Positions 1-11,084 of a DNA stretch of 64,000 bases are shown here, piece by piece; position 1 is the first letter of the stretch; each line of letters starts with the position of its first letter. This DNA comes from Sarcophilus harrisii (lineage: Eukaryota; Chordata; Mammalia; Dasyuromorphia; Dasyuridae). Under the pieces are notes generated by a model. That model was not told the origin of the DNA and searched no databases. It saw only the letters and a program-made list of their open reading frames with translations. The position numbers and the translations under genes were made by a program. The DNA lies in assembly GCF_902635505.1 (NCBI RefSeq), contig NC_045429.1, positions 34,852,257-34,916,256 on the forward strand, given 5' to 3'.

Positions 1-92
1 ATATACCGTAATTCATTCAGCCATTCCCCAATTGATGGACATTTATTCATTTTCCAATTCTTTGCCACTACAGAAAAAACTGCTACATCCTC
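1..92 (-). mobile_element. L1 fragment (end of ORF2)
   Basis: Read on the minus strand this resembles the L1 ORF2 C-terminal region. The same 'ccccaattgatgg' block recurs in L1 copies at 10.4, 57.7 and 59.7 kb. The copy is cut off by the window edge. Confidence 0.7.
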
Positions 93-147
93 TTTGTATC
101 TTTAGCACATTGTCTGGCACATAGTAAACATTTAATAAATACTTTTT
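93..147 (+). mobile_element. L2 3' end fragment
   Basis: The text 'ctggcacatagtaaacattt' followed by 'aataaata' matches the usual L2 3' terminus. Short and old. Confidence 0.5.
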
Positions 148-194
148 GGTTTATTGGCTTGTAGGACGAAAAGTTGTTCCAGGTTTCCGAGGTG

Positions 195-385
195 CCCTAG
201 GATGTTGGGAAAGAATACTGGATTCTCAAGGCTTTGAGTTCAATCATCATTTTTCCATCTATTACCCATGCAGTCTTGGACATATCACTTTAATCTCCTT
301 TGCCTCAATTTGTTCATCTGTAAAATGGCAGCAGGGGTATTGGACTAGATCAGCTTCCTTCCACCTCTCAACCTTGATGGATGTA
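195..385 (+). mobile_element. MIR / CORE-SINE
   Basis: A diverged MIR-like segment: the 'catctgtaaaatgg' core block, then 'ggactagatcagcttccttc', as in the MIR family. It overlaps a 161-codon open frame that I regard as chance. Confidence 0.6.
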
Positions 386-1485
386 AAGTCCAACCCTCAG
401 CTCAGTAAGCCAGGGTTTCTGGGAGGTAGCATCTTAGCTGGGCTCACAAATTCCATTTCAGAAAATGTGTCTGCAGAGGAAAGGCCTTTCCAGCTGAGGG
501 CTGCTGCCCGGTCCCCAGGAGTCCCCAGAGTAGAGAACAAAGGTCCTGTTGCACAACTCAGTGTAGAAGAAATCCTAAGGCACTGCCTTCCCCCCACCCC
601 CACGCCATGTTGGAAAGGAAAGAGTTGTTAAAAAGGAAAGGAAGGGAGAACTGAAAAGGTCGGGTGGAAGGGAAGGTCCACTTTTCCTCTGGGGAGGAAG
701 TGAATGTAGAAGTCAGGTCAGGACAGTGGATTAGACTGAGTAGTACTTCCTTCTGTCTGCAGGGTCTATAGTCGGCGCTGTCAAATGAGTCACACTCCGG
801 AAGCCCTGGCTCCCTGCTTGGGCAGCTGTTTGTCAGCCTGGGGTGGGAGGAGGAAGAGAGAGATCACACACACTGTGGAGGGGTGAGCAGGGGGTATGAG
901 GTGGGCTGGGGCTGGCTGTGCCAGGAGGGAAGGTTTTGGCAGCTCAGCAACATGGGCAACACCAGGAAGGACTTGGAAGTGACAGAGAATGAGCCTAGAA
1001 GGGTGAGGCTGGCAATGAAGTCACCTGATGCCCAGAGAAAGCCACAGCCACAGGATATTTTAAAGCATTGAGGCTTGCTCATATTTTTATAGGAAACCTA
1101 CATCTGTCTGCAGCAAGGATTAGCCAGTTCACTCCAGCCCTGTCCAGGGTAGATCTTGATCTTAAATGAAAGGCAACAGATGCTGGCAGAGACACCCAGT
1201 ATAGGATGGATAGGTGATCTAAGGAATAGCCTATGTTATCCTGAACCTTCATGGAAGTGCAGACAAACCGTAAAGTGGTGTGACATTCTTTATGAATTAC
1301 TCAGGAGCCATCTAAGAGATGTGGTAAGAGGAGAAGACAAAGGCTTTGGAGAGGAGGGAAATCAGAACCTCCTTTTCTACCCCTTCCTCCCCACCCCATC
1401 CCCAAACCAATCCTTGGTCTGTGATGGTTGCTTTGCCACTCTATTTGGTTCCTTGGAAATATGAACCCCCATTATTTACAAATAA
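386..1485. other. Repeat-poor intergenic DNA
   Basis: I see no gene and no recognisable repeat. Short open frames on both strands show no family signature. The part from 640 to 1080 is G-rich and listed separately as a possible regulatory element. Confidence 0.5.
640..1080. promoter_or_regulatory. Candidate enhancer-like element
   Basis: A repeat-free, G-rich island in AT-rich surroundings. It holds a perfect AP-1 site (tgagtca, near 787), several ETS-like 'aggaag' cores and few CpGs. It lies in what should be the LRRC8C-LRRC8D interval. This is inference from composition and motifs alone. Confidence 0.25.
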
Positions 1486-1489
1486 TCTA

Positions 1490-1680
1490 CTCCTCAAAGT
1501 GTGATCCAAAGAATTCTGGGGGTTTCTGAAACCCTCTCAAAGGGTCTGCAGATTCAAAATTAGTTTTTATTTTTAAAATGACAAATATTTACAAATAGAA
1601 CACACAAAACCAAAAATTCTTTGGACAGATCCTCAATAATTTTTCATAGCACTGAGAACAAAAGTTTGAGAACAGGTACT
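1490..1680. mobile_element. hAT-like DNA transposon remnant
   Basis: Contains 'cctcaataatttttcatagc' and 'aaagtttgagaac', resembling the end of a non-autonomous hAT-type element. A related end occurs near 61580-61640. Family uncertain. Confidence 0.35.
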
Positions 1681-1734
1681 TTAACAAACAGCTGAGACTG
1701 TCTACCACTCTGAAAGAAATAGAGGGAAGGGAAT

Positions 1735-1985
1735 AAGCATTAATATAGCACTAATATGCTAGGCATTATGCTAAGTACTTTACAAATATTATCTCTTTTG
1801 ATCCTCAGAATAACCCTGGAAAGTTGGCGCAATCCCATTTTATATTTTCAGAAACTGAGGCAAACAGAGGTTAAATGATTTGCCTAGATTCTCACAGTTA
1901 GTGAATGTTTGAGGCTACATTTGAACTTGCGCTGTTGACTCCAAGCCCAGAACTCTATCCACTAAATCACTTGGCTGCCTGAGAA
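1735..1985 (-). mobile_element. MIR / CORE-SINE
   Basis: Minus-strand MIR-type element: 'attttcagaaactgaggcaa', then 'ttgcctagattctcacag', ending in a tRNA-like head region 'ctatccactaaatcacttgg'. Confidence 0.75.
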
Positions 1986-2074
1986 CAACAGAGAAGTAAA
2001 GATGATACATGGCTACTTCAGTTAGCTAGAAAATTAGCTGCTGGGGACAAAGAGAGAAGGAGGAATTTGAGGTT

Positions 2075-2330
2075 ATCAGTTGAATTCAATTCAACAAAGA
2101 TCTATTTTAAGCATTTGCTCTGTGCCTCGTACTAGGTACTGAGGGATTCAAAGACAAAACCCCCAAATAGTGGAGTATTGGGGTGTATGGGAGGCCCACG
2201 CAAATAAGCATAAGATAACTTGAGTAGGGATGGAATACAAAATATTCAGAGGCTCTGGAGATGAGCTAGAAGGAAACCAAGATTCTCAGAGGAAGCAATG
2301 CTTCTAGACATGAGACATTGGGACAGAGAA
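2075..2330 (-). mobile_element. L2 3' end
   Basis: Reverse-oriented L2: 'caacaaagatctattttaag', 'gcatttgctctgtgcctcgt', then 'gtactgagggattcaaagac'. Diverged. Confidence 0.55.
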
Positions 2331-2639
2331 AGGAATCCTGAAGTTGGGGAAAGCTAGATTGCAGAGTGAGTGAAGATACCACAAGGAAGATGTGTTAGAA
2401 CCACATTGGAGGGGGATTGAGAGTTTATATTTTCTTCTAAAGGCAATAGAAAGATGTGGAACATCTTTTAATAATCTCATCTTTTTGTAACTAAACTCTT
2501 TAAGAAGAGTATCTACAAGGGGTGCTTCTATTTCCTTTCCTCTCATTATCTTAACTCTCTTTGATCTGGCTTCTAACCACATCATTCAACTGAAAATGCT
2601 CTCTCTTTCAAGTGACCAATGGTTTCTTTCTTCCTTACT

Positions 2640-2745
2640 TCAATTGGGATCAAGTGATCTGCCCAGAGTCACACAACTAGTAAGTATCTGAGGTCCTCCT
2701 GACTCCAGGGCTGGTGCTCTATCATTCCTCCCAGTGATTTCTTAA
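2640..2745 (-). mobile_element. Truncated tRNA-derived SINE
   Basis: Carries 'cccagagtcacacaactagt' and 'cctcctgactccagggctgg', the minus-strand body and head of the marsupial SINE family found elsewhere in the window. Confidence 0.7.
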
Positions 2746-2799
2746 TTGTTAAGCCTAATTTCTTAATTGTCATCCTTCTTGACCTGTTGATCATCTTCT

Positions 2800-3765
2800 T
2801 CTCTTTGATAGCCTTGTCTATTTAGGTTTTCCTGACATTCTTCCAGTTCTCCTTCTGCCTGCCTGTTGGATCTTCATCCAAATCCTGCCTGTTAATGTGG
2901 GGCACCTAGGACTCTTGTAGGCTCCTTTCTCTCTTTCTTTTATATACTATTTCACTTGATGATCTGATGGGTCCCTTTGAATTCAAAGATCATTTCTATG
3001 TAGATGATTCTCAAATCTTTTGGTCCAGTCCTAACCTCTCTGTTGACTTCTAGTCAAGTATCTCCAAAGGCCTGGAAATCTCATAGATATCTTAAATTCA
3101 ACATTAACTTATTATTTTCCTTCCAAACCCTGTCTTCTTCTCAACTTTGCTACTATTGTGGATGATATCTCCATCTTCCCAATCACCTTAGAGTCTCTTG
3201 TAGGTGTCCTCCTTGATTTCAATTACCGTCTCTTTACCTATCTATTTGGTCAGTTGTCAAATTCCAATTTTTCTTCCTTTATCATCTATCTATTATATGT
3301 CCACTCTAGTTCTCTGATATTGATACCACCTTGGCCAAGTCCCCATTATTTCATGTTTGGACTGACAAAAGTCTTCTGGTAGGTCTCCCTATCTCAAGCC
3401 TTTTCCCAATCTAGTCCATCTTCCAAGTCAAAATGATCGTCCTTAAGCACAGATCTCACCCACACACAATTAACTCCAACAGCTCTGTATTAACTCCAGG
3501 ATCAAATAGAAAATCATCCATTTGGATTTTAAAGCTCTTCATAACCTGACCTCTTCCTATCTTTCTAGCCTTCTTATACTTTACTTAACATGCCCTAGCA
3601 CATGATCTGCAATTCAGTGAGATTGGTCTCCTTGCTCCTCAATACTGTCACAAGACATTCTATTGCCTGACCCTGGGAATTTTCCCAGGATGCTCCCATG
3701 TCTGAGTTTCTCTTCATCATCTTTACTTCATGATTTCCTTAAAGTCTCACTTTCTGGCTGATTTA
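2800..3765 (+). mobile_element. L2 LINE remnant
   Basis: A pyrimidine-rich stretch matching the L2 3' region: 'tgtagatgattctcaaatct', 'ctcatagatatcttaaattc' and 'catttggattttaaagctct'. Heavily diverged. A 74-codon frame inside it is not a gene. Confidence 0.65.
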
Positions 3766-3769
3766 TGCT

Positions 3770-4392
3770 ATGGGAAGATTAATTAAAAAGTAATACAGAG
3801 CATGGATTAAAGAAGAAAAGGATAGTAGGGAGATCAATCAGGAGGCTTTTGCAAATAGTGTAGATAAGATGTGATTTAGGGCATAAATGAGTATGGTGGC
3901 CATTTGAGCAGAGAAGAAATAATGTAAGAGAAATTGTGGCAGTAAAATTAATAAAATTTAGCCATTGATAAATTATGGGAAATGAGGAAGAGTGAAGGAT
4001 TGAGGATTATTTTGAAGTTGGAAATTTGGGGGCTTGAGAAGATATGATATCCTCAATAAATTTTTTAAAAAAGTTTGGAGGAAAGGGGGATTAGGAAAAA
4101 AGATAAGAAGTTCCATTTAAAAATGATAATGGGACATTCAGATAGAGATATCCAGTTGGTACAGTTACCAATATAGGGATGGAACTCAGGAGAGAGATGA
4201 GAGCTATATCTATAAGTTCGGGAATTGTTGGCATATAATTGGTAATTGGGCATATGGTAGCCAATGAGAACATCAAAAAATATTGAAAAAGAAAATTAAA
4301 AGGTCCAAGACAGGAGGCATTTTTCTATAGGCCTGGGAATTTTCATCAAAGAGTTGACAACTGAGCCCCAAAGAGCCAATGAGAACACTGAC
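3770..4392 (+). repeat. Ancient interspersed repeat, family uncertain
   Basis: Sequence such as 'aggaggcttttgcaaatagt' and 'gatagagatatccagttggt' resembles an old mammalian repeat whose family I cannot name. No gene is seen. Confidence 0.35.
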
Positions 4393-4671
4393 TGTACATA
4401 GCTGTGTACCTTGTGTATTTATTACTACTCCTAATGACTACCATTTTTATACCATTTCAGGGTTTGCAAAGTGCTCTGCATATGTCAAAGTTTCTGTCTC
4501 TGTTGTATAGAAGTTGCTATTGATAGATACACATGCTATGGAACTGATGATTCCCCAGATGATCTGTGTGCTCCAAAATTCAACTTTTCTCTGATATCCC
4601 CAACTGAGCTAAGAAGTCCCAAATAATCTAAATTCTGATGATCCCTATTAATTACCACTCTATAGAAAAGA
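4393..4671. repeat. Left arm of long inverted repeat
   Basis: About 280 bp that reappears reverse-complemented at 5605-5891. Shared blocks include 'taccatttttataccatttc', 'gctatggaactgatgattc' and 'caactgagctaagaagtc'. It is not a repeat family I recognise. Confidence 0.85.
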
Positions 4672-5604
4672 CAGAGCATAGAGAAAAAGATAATTACAAA
4701 GATCTAAGGCAAGAGGTTTTCACTATAGGACTGAGAATCATTGGCATAGAGCTCAATAGGTCCATGGAAACCAATGAGAACTCAAGAGAATATAGAAAAA
4801 AAAAAAAAAAGACAAGAAGGTCCAAGATGGATCTTTGGGAGATCCTGATTGCTAGGGAGTGTTTTGTGGGTAATAATCTTACAAACAAATTGGAGAAGGC
4901 ACAGATAGGTATCAGAATAAAATGACATCATCAGATAAATTGCTTAGTATAGTACCTGCCACGTAGTAGGTTTTTAATAAATGCTTGTTCCCTTCTCCTT
5001 CTCCCAAGAGAATCAGGAAAGAACAATATTACAGAAGCCAGGCTAGGAGACGGAGGTGGGAGATGGTGTAGGTATTGTCAAAAATCATAGAAAAATCAAA
5101 AAAGATTAGGACTGAATAAAGGTTTTGAGATTTAGCAATTAATCATAATAACCTTGGCATTGCCAATGAGTTGGGAGGGGGTTGGAAGACATACTGAATG
5201 GGGTCAAGTACTGAGTCAGAGGTGGGGAAATGGAGCCAACAATAATAAATGCTTCCCCCCTCCTGGGAGTTTGGTTGTAAAAGAGGAGAGAGCTTGAGGA
5301 ACTGCCAAGGTCAAATGAAGGATATTTAAAGGCTTAATGACAGCGGGGTCTATTTGTTGGCAGCAGAGAAGGATCCAATGGACAAAGAGAGAGTAAAGAT
5401 GAAAGAGAAGGAAAAAATGCAAGGGAAAAGATTCTAAGAATGTCAACAGGATTGCAAGGAGAGGGCAGACTCTCCAGCTTCTATCAGCAATGGAGTCTGC
5501 TCTGTCCTGAAATATATGGGAGTGCTAGGATTCCTGGGAGTTAGGACTTTGGTCTTAAAATGCTTGCACTCAAATGCTAAATGCTACAACACAACTTTAC
5601 AAAC
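4672..5604. repeat. Spacer between inverted repeat arms
   Basis: About 930 bp, mostly the same kind of ancient repeat as 3770-4392; 'ccaatgagaac' recurs in both. An L2-like 3' end sits near 4935-4990 and an A-run at 4797-4811. Nothing coding is seen; a 95-codon frame here looks spurious. Confidence 0.4.
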
Positions 5605-5891
5605 TTTTTTTCTAGAGAGGTAATTAATAGGGCTCATCAGAATTTAGATTATCTGCGACTTCTTAGCTCAGTTGGGGATATACCAAGCAGAGAAAAGTTG
5701 AACTATGGAGCACACGGATCATCTGGAGAATCATTAGTTCCATAGCATATAATTCTATCAATGGCGACTTCTATGCAACAGAGACAGAAACCTTGACATA
5801 TGTAGAGTACTTTGCAAATGCTAAAATGGTATAAAAATGGTAGCTAGTAGTAGTAGTAGTAAGAAGTATAAAAGGTACACAACTATGTATA
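5605..5891. repeat. Right arm of long inverted repeat
   Basis: The reverse complement of this block aligns with 4393-4671 over nearly its whole length, with scattered substitutions and small indels. It includes a short TAG microsatellite (about 5845-5862). Confidence 0.85.
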
Positions 5892-5894
5892 GAA

Positions 5895-6430
5895 AGAGGG
5901 GGACAGCCAGCTATCTGACCCCATAGGGAACTGGCTAGATAGGAAAGTGGGGGAAGAGGGCAGGAAAAACAGACAGAGAGAGGAGCGAGGTGAGAGGGGG
6001 AAGGGGAAAGAGATGGGGAAGAGACATGGAAGGGAAATAGAGAAGAAGAGAGACGAATACAGAAATGGATGAAGAAAATGAGAGAGAGGAATGAAAGAAT
6101 GAGAGAAGGGCGGAGAGAGAGAGGTGGAGAAAAGAGTAAAGGAGAGAGAAAGGAAAAGAGAGAGACAGACAGAGAGACAGAGGAAAGATGAGAAGTGGAA
6201 GAGGGGAGAGATAGGGAAAACAGAAGAGAAATAGAGAAGAAAAACAAATATAGAAATGAATGAGGAAAACAAGAGAGAGGAATGAAAGAATGAGAGAAGG
6301 GGGTAAAAGAGAGAAAGAGATAGAGAAAAGGGTAAAGAAGAGAGAGGAGAGAAAAAGGGAAAGAGAGAGACAGACACAGAGAGACAAAGGCAGAGACAGA
6401 GAGAGGTAAGGTGAGGCAGAGAAAGAGACA
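5895..6430 (+). repeat. Purine-rich tandem array, period about 191 bp
   Basis: Almost pure A/G. Landmarks repeat 191 bases apart: 'agaaatggat' at 6061 and 'agaaatgaat' at 6252, and 'aatgaaagaa' at 6090 and 6281. There are about two units and a partial third. The 164- to 221-residue Ser/Leu/Phe-rich frames opposite are products of this composition, not genes. Confidence 0.85.
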
Positions 6431-6774
6431 GACCAAAAAGCAGAGTATGAGGAGAGGAATTTACTCCTCTGCTTAATCTGGAAAAGAAAGGAAAAATGGA
6501 AACAAAGGAAGAGTGGGAGCAAAGCCAAGAGGAGACAGGGATGCAGAAAGGTACTAGGAAGAATATGTAATGATGTTCATTCTATTGTAAGCCAGTAGGT
6601 AAGAGAGAAAGCGTAAGAGCAAAGGCAAAACCTTCCAACTCTCTCATGGACATTCAGAAGGGGAAAGGTCTTGAGCGCAGCCCAGAAAATTATGTCTATC
6701 CAGGGGGGAAGAAAGAAAAAGGAGGGATGTAATCACTGAGTTCCTACTCTTTTGGTGCAAGAAGACAAAAGAGA
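6431..6774. other. Purine-biased DNA without a recognised feature
   Basis: Continues the purine bias of the preceding array at lower purity. No gene or repeat recognised. Confidence 0.4.
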
Positions 6775-6777
6775 GGA

Positions 6778-6835
6778 ATGAATAAGTGAATGAGTGCATG
6801 AATGAATGAATGAAGTGATTGAATGAGAATGAGAA
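6778..6835 (+). repeat. TGAA microsatellite
   Basis: Imperfect 'tgaatgaatgaatgaa' units beside a reverse L2 copy. L2 elements end in short tandem repeats of this kind. Confidence 0.7.
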
Positions 6836-6839
6836 AGTA

Positions 6840-6960
6840 CCTGGAGATGCTATACTAGAAGCTGAGGATACAAAAATAAAAGCTCCTTGACTTCAAGGAG
6901 CTTGTGTTCTAACAAGAGGAGAAAGCACATATATGGGGAGCAAGTTTTAGTCTCAAAAGT
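6840..6960 (-). mobile_element. L2 fragment
   Basis: 'gctgaggatacaaaaataaa' and 'acttcaaggagcttgtgttc' match the reverse L2 3' region. Confidence 0.55.
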
Positions 6961-7860
6961 CATGGGGCTGGTGAGTGGAACCACAGGTTGGCAATCCTTC
7001 CCAGAATTTATTAAATCGATTACTGTTCCCAAGGGAAGATGTGGGGAAGTGGTTTCAGTAGTGAGGACAAATGGCAAGAGGTCCAGGGCAGATGGCTGGG
7101 TGGGATTTAATGCCTGGGCTGGGGCCAGCAGCTATAGTGGGTTGGACCATTTACTTGTACTGGCTCACCAAACTGACAGTGTAGCCCAGGGCTGCCTCCC
7201 TGGCTACAGCCCCAGGGCTGGGTTCCAAAACAGAACAAATGAACTGTAGCAGAAAAGGAAGGTCCAGGGCAAAATTGCTGCTTTTGGCAAACTAAATCTG
7301 TGCTCAGCCATGTGTCCTCTCAGATATTAGTCCTTGGATGAGGCAATGCTTATCTACATTGGAATCTCTGCCAAGGGATATGTACTTCTCTATCGATTCT
7401 AGTAAAGAGTTAGCATGGAAAGGGGGCAGGAGACAATCTGGCACATGGTGCCGCCTAGTTTCAAAATGAAGAGGATTTTATGTGATAGAAAGCTGCCCTT
7501 TCAATCCTGTACCAGATTGGAGATCATTCTTACACTGGCAGGAGGTAAGGGACAGAGGGGCAGGTTCACTCACCACCTCCTTCTTATTCAAACAGCCAGA
7601 ATTTATCAACTACCAACCAGGATATTATCAAGGATGGGAGGAACTGAGAACATAGCTATAAAGTGTCAGTTATGAGTGACATCATCAGGGAAAGTAGGGA
7701 AAGGGGGACATACAGAAACAGAAGAAGGCAGGAACGGGGTGGGATCAAGAGCTCACATGGACTTTGGTAAGGAGAAGGGTCTTCATTCAAGATAGGAACA
7801 AAGGAGGAGAGAATGGGGGAAGAGGATGATGTCGACATTACTCTTTTCCTCCTTGATAAT
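6961..7860. other. Repeat-poor intergenic DNA
   Basis: About 900 bp with no recognised repeat. Frames of 120 and 86 codons are present, with no recognisable domain and no splice or start context that I trust. Confidence 0.4.
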
Positions 7861-7861
7861 G

Positions 7862-8462
7862 ATAATTATGATTGCTAACATTTATATAGTGACATATATA
7901 TATACTGTATTGTATATACTATAACTAATGTTATATCATTTATAACAAAATAGTTTACTTTTTGTAATGGGCTGAAGCTGAGCAAATGCACTGAGGTCCT
8001 GTTTGAGCACTTGAGGCTAATTAGCAATTGGACAATACTTTATTAATATATTCTTGGAGAAATAATGGCCCTGCCCACTCTCTGTGCAAGTTTGTGTAGA
8101 GGATTTGGTGGGTGGAGTGTGAGAGCCAGAGGACTGCTGGGCAGATTTGTGTCACGATTGCTCTCACTTCGTGTTGCCATTCCCCTTCACCTCCGCAAAG
8201 AATAAAGATCAAGGATTTTCCCTTATCTTGACTCCGCTGATTTTAATATACTCTGGGTGCTAAACGCCGCCATCACAACTTTTAATATCTCATTTATTCT
8301 ACAACAAGCTTGTGAGGTTTGCATCCTTATGCTACAGATGAGGAAATTGAGGCAGGCAGTGGTTAGGTGGCTTGCCCAGGGTCACACAACTAGAAAGTAT
8401 CTGAGGCTGGATTTAAACTCAGCTCTTCTGAACTCTTGAGTTGAGCATGCTTTCCACTGACT
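7862..8462 (-). mobile_element. MIR split by an LTR insertion
   Basis: 'gattgctaacatttatatag' begins a minus-strand MIR-type element that resumes at 8284 with 'acagatgaggaaattgaggc' and 'ttgcccagggtcacacaact'. The middle is occupied by a solo LTR. Confidence 0.75.
7963..8277 (+). mobile_element. Solo LTR, ERV (class II-like)
   Basis: A 315-bp LTR starting TGTAATGGG and ending CCATCACA, imperfectly inverted ends. It has an AATAAA signal near 8201 and a 6-bp target duplication 'actttt' at 7957-7962 and 8278-8283. The 6-bp size suits class II ERVs. Younger than the MIR it interrupts. Confidence 0.75.
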
Positions 8463-8605
8463 ATTAAGGCTAGAGAAGAAGTGATAGACACAGAGAGACA
8501 GACAGAGACAGAGGAAAAGAGATGAGAAGTGGAAGGGGGAAGATTTGGGGGAAACATGGAAGAGAGATAGAGAAGAAAAGAAACAAATATAGAAATGGAT
8601 GAGTC
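8463..8605 (+). repeat. Dispersed copy of the purine-rich unit
   Basis: 'gagatgagaagtggaag' and 'atatagaaatggatga' match the inner part of the 191-bp unit (compare 6163-6262), about 2.2 kb from the array. Confidence 0.75.
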
Positions 8606-9174
8606 AACCCACTATAGCTACTCTGGGAAATTAGCGTGAGATGGAGAGTCTGCAGGCCACTGGGAAGGTGAAGGTTAGACTAGGTTTTCATGGAAAGAGG
8701 TAGATTTTGTTAGACAGATAGGAGATCCAGGAGAATGCTCCAACTCTGAAGGCACAGAACTAGGAAATAGAAAAAAAAATTCATGTCAGGGTCAACTTGG
8801 AGGGAAATGGTGCTGCTGGGATCTCTCCTCAGATCTTGTTTTCTTCAACTTTGTTTTTTCTTCCCATGAACTTGGACGAGGGCACAAATGACATATTCAT
8901 CCATTGATGGATGATGTAAGAGGAGGTGGTTAGTTCACTAGATGATAGAGTTAAGATCCAAAATCATGGTCCAAAGGGAAGCAAGATGAGATATAATTAG
9001 GGTAAGTGTAATATCATGCAATTAATTTTTTTGGAAAAAAATTAATCCTAAAGGTATTGAGTATATTCTACCTTAGACCAGTTCATATAAAAAAGATGAG
9101 GATGGAAGGTTTAATTGGTTTCAAGTTCAGTGTGAGTCAGCAATATGATGATGTAGATCAAAAAAACCAAATGT
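8606..9174. other. Unremarkable intergenic DNA
   Basis: No gene or repeat recognised. Confidence 0.4.
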
Positions 9175-9500
9175 GATCTTAGATTTTAATAGAAGTTTTC
9201 TGCCCAGAATGAGAGTGTTCCTCCTGGGTTCTGTGCTGATCAAGTCATATGTAGAATATCATATTCAGTCCTGATCCACTGACTTTAGAAAGATCATTCT
9301 CAAACTGAAGTGAGCATTCAGGAGGATGACCAAGAGTTGAGGGGGCCCATAACTATATCAAAAAAGAACTGGCTGAGAGAGTTGGAGGATGTTTAGCTTG
9401 AAGTGGTTTGAGCATGAAGATTAAAGACAATTTCATATATTTGATGAAGAAGAGAAATGAAACAATTTGGTAGCCCTGGAAGGGAGAGTTATGAGCAATG
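9175..9500 (+). mobile_element. L3/CR1 remnant
   Basis: 'tagaatatcatattcagtcc' and 'gatgtttagcttgaagtggt' resemble the sense strand of L3/CR1 LINEs. Strongly diverged. Confidence 0.4.
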
Positions 9501-9697
9501 AATGGGTGGGTACCTTTCAACTCACTATGAATAAAAATTTCCCCAAAATTACAACTGTAAAAAATTGAATGGGCCTAACATACCACTGGACCAATCAATC
9601 ATTTTAAGAAGCTAGAGAGAATGATGTCATGTACAGTTTAATGAAGTGATTTCATATGCTAGATTCATATGCTGCCTTAGATTCAGACTGGGTGCTC

Positions 9698-11010
9698 AAG
9701 GAAGACTAGCACCTCTGGTCTGAGGGCTTACAGAGACATTTTCAGGGTTGCCCATCTACTTTTTCTGTCTACCTGGCACTTCAGCTCCCACCTGTGACTC
9801 CAAAGAAGCTGTAACATGTGCAGTGACCACACTCCAGTAAATTGTCTCAGCAGATAAGCTAAACCAGAATTTTTTTTTTTTGGTAATTGTTTTTATTTAT
9901 TTATTTATTTTATTATTATAGTAACTTTTTATTGACAGAACCCATGCCAGGGTAATTTTTTTTTACAACATTATCCCTTGCACTCACTTCTGTTCCGATT
10001 TTTCCCTCCCACCCTCCACCCCCTCCCCTAGATGGCAAGCAGTCCTATATATGTTGAATATGTCCTAGTATATCCTAGATACAATGTATGTGTGCAGATC
10101 CAAACAGTTCTCTTGTTGCACAGGGAGAATTGGATTCAGAAGGTAAAAATAACCTGGGAAGAAAAACAAAAATGCAAACAATTTACATTCATTTCCCAGT
10201 GTTTTTTCTTTGGGTGTAGCTGCTTCTGTCCATCATTGATCAATTGAAACTGAATTAGGTCTCTTTGTCAAAGAAATCCACTTCCATCAGATTACATCTT
10301 CATACAGTATCGTTGTTGACGTATATAATGATCTCTTGGTTCTACTCATTTCACTTAGCATCAGTTCATGTAATTCCCTCCAAGCTTCTCTGTATTCATC
10401 CTGCTGGTCATTTCTTACAGAACAATAATATTCCATAACATTCATATACCACAATTTACCCAACCATTCTCCAATTGATGGGCAGCCACACAGTTTCCAG
10501 TTTCTAGCCACTACAAACAGGGCTGCCACAAACATTTTGGCACATACTGGTCCCTTTCCCTTCTTTAGTATCTCCTTGGGGTATAAGCCCAGTAGAAACA
10601 CTTAAGCTAAACCAAATTGAGAGTAACCAATGGACTCCAAAGTCATTGGTGAGTTAGGAAGGATCTACCCCAAACATGTGAATCATAGAATGGATGAATG
10701 AGAAAAATTTGTTCCAATAGCCATGAAGGGGCACTTAGAGGAAGGTATGATTGAAAACAGACAGTTCAAAGTTGGTTAGACATCAAAAAAGCCAAGGACA
10801 CCTGCTGCCTCCTGGCCATTGCTACTTATCCTGACTTGTCTTGACACAGAATCTTAATGATCTTGGAAGAAAGAATGAAGCTGATGACTTTGTGCAAGTC
10901 TGCCTCACTTAAATCCAATTCACACATGAGTCAAAACATCACCTCATGATTTCATCATTGATCCTCTTGGAAAACAAAGGAACAAAGGATAAACAACAAC
11001 ATGTGTGCAA
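9698..11010 (+). mobile_element. RTE-tailed composite SINE, split by L1
   Basis: Starts 'ggaagactagcacctctggt' and ends with the RTE-type tail 'ctgcctcacttaaatccaat' and 'ggataaacaacaaca'. A second copy starts at 35158. An L1 copy interrupts it at 9872-10602. Confidence 0.75.
9872..10602 (-). mobile_element. 5'-truncated L1 with target duplication
   Basis: Begins with a poly-T (the poly-A of a minus-strand insert), then the L1 3' UTR and the ORF2 C-terminus. A 104-residue minus-strand frame has the MEYYCSVRND block, like MEYYAAIKND of human L1. The target duplication is 'taagctaaacca', imperfect beyond that, at 9855 and 10603. Confidence 0.9.
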
Positions 11011-11040
11011 CTCTGGATACTGCTGATGGCATTTTTTCTT

Positions 11041-11048
11041 TTTCTTTT

Positions 11049-11084
<36 letters not shown>

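Noticed and set aside
146-631. 161-codon plus-strand frame
   Set aside because: It runs through a MIR-type SINE and ends in unique sequence. No signature and no homology that I recognise.
5771-6528. Minus-strand open frames of 164-221 codons rich in Ser, Leu and Phe
   Set aside because: They lie opposite a purine-rich tandem array. All three minus frames are open because TAA, TAG and TGA are rare in pyrimidine tracts. No domain, only low complexity.
6887-7249. 120-codon plus-strand frame
   Set aside because: Starts inside an L2 fragment and shows no domain or splice context. More likely chance.
10287-10601. 104-codon minus-strand frame as a gene
   Set aside because: It is the C-terminal end of L1 ORF2 in a truncated L1 copy, as are the frames at 27428-27697 and 58945-59130.
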